Source: Desulfatitalea sp.
GTDB lineage: Bacteria; Desulfobacterota; Desulfobacteria; Desulfobacterales; Desulfosarcinaceae
Length of the DNA stretch: 7,643 bases
Assembly: GCA_013041835.1 (NCBI GenBank)
Contig: JABDRH010000131.1
Location: forward strand, 1-7,643
Direction of reading: 5' to 3'
Within the stretch, counting starts at the first letter, position 1. Each line of letters begins with the position of its first letter. Made by a program: the position numbers and the translations under genes. Below the pieces are notes generated by a model. That model ran no database searches. It had not been told where the DNA came from and saw nothing but the letters and a program-made list of their open reading frames with translations. Shown here one piece after another: positions 5,906-7,643 of the stretch.

Positions 5906-5909
5906 GAGG
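5906..5909 (+). promoter_or_regulatory. Probable Shine-Dalgarno of nfeD, inside a small hairpin loop
   Basis: GAGG is 10 bases before the GTG start at 5920. CGTTTC (5900-5905) and GAAACG (5922-5927) are perfectly complementary, so the site and the first two bases of the start codon sit in the loop while the last base of the GTG lies in the stem. Confidence 0.5.
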
Positions 5910-5919
5910 CTGTTTTCTT

Positions 5920-7389
5920 GTGAAACGATTTCTCCTGTTCTGGACCTTGTTTCCGGCCGCGGTCCTTGCCACGGGCGGTTTTTATCGCGCCCACGGCGCA
6001 CCGCCGCCGACGGTGTACCTGATCCCCATCAGCGGCGATGTGGAGCCGAGCATGGCGGCGTTTTTAAAACGCGCCCTGATCGATATACCCGATACGAAGG
6101 AAACACTCATCATTGTCGAAATGGACACCTTTGGCGGGCGAGTCGATTCGGCCCTGGAGATGGTCGATGCCCTGGTCAATGTCAACCAGGCGGAAACCGT
6201 GGCGTTCGTCGATAAAAAGGCCATTTCCGCCGGGGCATTGATCGCGCTGGCCTGCCGGCGTCTTGTCATGAAACACAGCACCACCATCGGCGATTGCGCT
6301 CCGATCACCTATTCCAAAGAGGGGCCCAAGATGATGGGCGAAAAATTTCAATCGCCCCTGCGGGCCAAATTCCGCACCCTGGCCAGGCGAAACGGATATC
6401 CCGTAACCCTGGCCGAAGCCATGGTCACCGCCGAGATGGAAGTCTACCGCATCGCCTTCGGAAATGATGTCGTATACATGGATGATCAAGCCTATCAGGA
6501 TCTTGACGAAACGCGCAAAGCGGCCATCACCGCCAAACAAACCGTGGTGGCCAAAGGCGAACTGCTGACCATGGACGACGCCGAGGCCCTTGACCTGGGC
6601 TTTTCCAGCATGAGTGTGGACGGTCTGGCAGCACTGCTGAACGAAAAGGATTTGACCTTGGCCGATGTGAAACGCATCGAACCCAGTTGGTCCGAAGATC
6701 TGGTGCGCATGATCGGCGCCATCAGCCCCATCCTGATGCTTATCGGCCTGGGCGCGCTTTACACGGAGATCAAGGCCCCGGGGTTCGGCGCGCCGGGCAT
6801 CATCGGCATCGCGTGTCTGGCGCTTGTTTTTTTCCATCAGTACCTTGTGGGGCTGGCCGACTTCACGGAACTGCTGATCATCGTGAGCGGGCTGGTGCTG
6901 TTGGGTTTTGAGCTGTTCGTCATACCCGGATTCGGTATTGCCGGCATTGCCGGCATCGTGGCCATCACCGTTGGATTGGTCTTGAGCTTGCAGGATTTCG
7001 TCATTCCCGACCCCAAATTGCCCTGGGAGCGCGCCCTGTTGATCAACAATTTGATGAAGGTCGTGAGCGCCACGGTGGGCTCCTTTTTATTGGCGTTGTT
7101 TGTTCTGCGCTTCGTGTTCCCCAAGTTGTCCCTCAAGATGCAAGGTCCTTATCTGGCCGCTACGTTATCCGATGCCCACGCTGTTTCCCCCCACCCCGTC
7201 GGTGTGACGCAGGGGCAGACGGGCACGGCCCTGACGCCGTTGCACCCGGCCGGAAAAGCAAAAATAGGCGACGATGTGTATGACGTGATCACCCAGGGCG
7301 ATTTCGTGGCCAAGGGCGCGGCGGTGCGCGTATTCAAAATCAAAGGCAACCGCATCGTTGTGCTGGCTTTGGATGAGCGCACGGTGTGA
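5920..7389 (+). CDS. Long NfeD-family protein with ClpP-class serine protease domain
   Basis: This is a membrane-bound NfeD (1b-type) protein. Characterised members such as Pyrococcus PH1510 are Ser-Lys proteases that cleave the hydrophobic end of stomatin partners. The GTG start gives 489 residues, beginning with a signal peptide (MKRFLLFW...AHG-A, about 1-26). The protease domain spans about 30-250: DTFGGRVDSALEMVDAL (69-85), the nucleophile motif AISAG with Ser103, and GEK with candidate general-base Lys142. The 39-residue spacing is close to that of the PH1510 dyad. Hydrophobic segments lie at about 263-281, 288-308, 316-335, 338-357 and 380-399. A C-terminal soluble NfeD OB-fold (about 427-489) includes GQTGTALTPLHPAGKAKIGD and ends in IVVLAL. 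It is preceded by its own probable promoter. A second NfeD-like gene follows 55 bases later; a stomatin partner is not visible in the window. Confidence 0.92.
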   Translation: MKRFLLFWTLFPAAVLATGGFYRAHGAPPPTVYLIPISGDVEPSMAAFLKRALIDIPDTKETLIIVEMDTFGGRVDSALEMVDALVNVNQAETVAFVDKKAISAGALIALACRRLVMKHSTTIGDCAPITYSKEGPKMMGEKFQSPLRAKFRTLARRNGYPVTLAEAMVTAEMEVYRIAFGNDVVYMDDQAYQDLDETRKAAITAKQTVVAKGELLTMDDAEALDLGFSSMSVDGLAALLNEKDLTLADVKRIEPSWSEDLVRMIGAISPILMLIGLGALYTEIKAPGFGAPGIIGIACLALVFFHQYLVGLADFTELLIIVSGLVLLGFELFVIPGFGIAGIAGIVAITVGLVLSLQDFVIPDPKLPWERALLINNLMKVVSATVGSFLLALFVLRFVFPKLSLKMQGPYLAATLSDAHAVSPHPVGVTQGQTGTALTPLHPAGKAKIGDDVYDVITQGDFVAKGAAVRVFKIKGNRIVVLALDERTV

Positions 7390-7403
7390 CCCCCCATAAG
7401 ACA

Positions 7404-7432
7404 GCAGGGGCGTATTCGCGAACAAGCCCCGC
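7404..7432. repeat. REP-like short palindrome between the two NfeD-type genes
   Basis: GGGGC at 7407-7411 pairs with GCCCC at 7426-7430. The interior contains the perfect 8-base palindrome TTCGCGAA (7414-7421). The 24-base core has only two mismatches (G-A and A-C), and the stem continues outward as GC (7404-7405) with GC (7431-7432) past a bulged A. It has no T tract, so it is not a typical terminator. It resembles the GGGGCG...CGCCCC palindromes scattered between genes in many bacterial genomes, but copy number cannot be judged from one window. Confidence 0.6.
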
Positions 7433-7444
7433 AGAGTGGAAATA

Positions 7445-7643
7445 ATGGACAAGGGTTTACATTTACCGATTATTTTGCAGTTGGCCGCTGTCGGGGTGAT
7501 CATCGCCGAGATCATTATCCCATCGGGCGGCATTCTCGCCATCCTGGCGGCGGGACTGTTCGGGTATTCGCTTTACACCGTCTTTGCCCATGTTTCCGCC
7601 GAGGCGGGCATGGCCTTCGTTGCCGCCGACATCATCATGATTC
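7445..7643 (+). CDS. Second NfeD-like membrane protein, 3' end cut off by the window
   Basis: From ATG 7445 the frame stays open to the window edge, giving 66 full codons. The start translates as MDKGLHLPIILQLAAVGVII, followed by AEIIIPSGGILAILAAGLFG, YSLYTVFAHV and a further hydrophobic stretch AGMAFVAADIIMI. A first membrane segment spans about residues 8-24 and a second about 28-50, separated by the motif E-IIIPSGG. This resembles the membrane part of NfeD proteins, where a Pro-Gly/Ser-Gly turn joins two helices (compare FVIPGFGIAG at 333-342 of the upstream gene). There is no ClpP-like domain before it, so it is of the short type. The upstream purine stretch GAGTGGAA (7434-7441) may be the ribosome-binding site. 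Family placement is probable; the rest of the protein is outside the window. Confidence 0.7.
   Translation, partial: MDKGLHLPIILQLAAVGVIIAEIIIPSGGILAILAAGLFGYSLYTVFAHVSAEAGMAFVAADIIMI

Noticed and set aside
6064..6837. 257-codon open frame on the - strand inside the nfeD gene
   Set aside because: The + strand encodes a coherent ClpP-class domain with the Ser and Lys of the dyad; the antisense product has no family features.

Overview
The window is a GC-rich stretch of bacterial chromosome with every recognisable gene on the + strand. It holds a conserved block for translation and RNA metabolism in the order ffh (5' end cut off by the window), rpsP, khpA-type KH gene, rimM, trmD, SPOUT RNA methyltransferase, rplS, rnhB, yraN, rsmI. 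A second unit follows, encoding a long NfeD/ClpP-class membrane protease and, cut off at the 3' end, a second NfeD-like membrane protein. The gene order (trmD followed by a second SPOUT methyltransferase, then rplS-rnhB-yraN-rsmI) and the protein sequences suggest a Desulfobacterota (former deltaproteobacterial) chromosome, possibly Desulfobacterales. That is an inference from gene content, not a search result.

Layout. Bases 1-905 are the C-terminal two thirds of Ffh. rpsP (946-1203) follows with a good Shine-Dalgarno. The 208-base gap at 1204-1411 is filled almost entirely by an AT-richer, nearly full-length imperfect palindrome (1223-1381), directly flanked by TAA on both sides. It looks like a fold-back MITE or, less likely, a structured RNA, and is the least ordinary thing in the window. 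From 1412 to 5753 the genes are tightly packed: 4-base and 7-base gaps around rimM, a 41-base overlap of trmD with the next methyltransferase gene, and overlaps of 11 and 26 bases at rnhB/yraN and yraN/rsmI. A likely rho-independent terminator at 5784-5809 ends this unit. A candidate sigma70 promoter (5822-5850) and a short leader with competing small hairpins precede the nfeD gene (5920-7389). A REP-like GGGGC/GCCCC palindrome (7404-7432) sits between the two NfeD-type genes.

Functionally, the first unit makes the SRP GTPase, ribosomal proteins bS16 and bL19, the 16S maturation factor RimM, the RNA chaperone KhpA, the tRNA m1G37 methyltransferase TrmD, the 16S rRNA 2'-O-methyltransferase RsmI, RNase HII and two poorly characterised proteins (the second SPOUT methyltransferase and YraN). 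The second unit concerns membrane protein quality control. I found no tRNA, rRNA, CRISPR array, transposase gene or phage gene. The genes themselves are ordinary; the unusual signals are intergenic.
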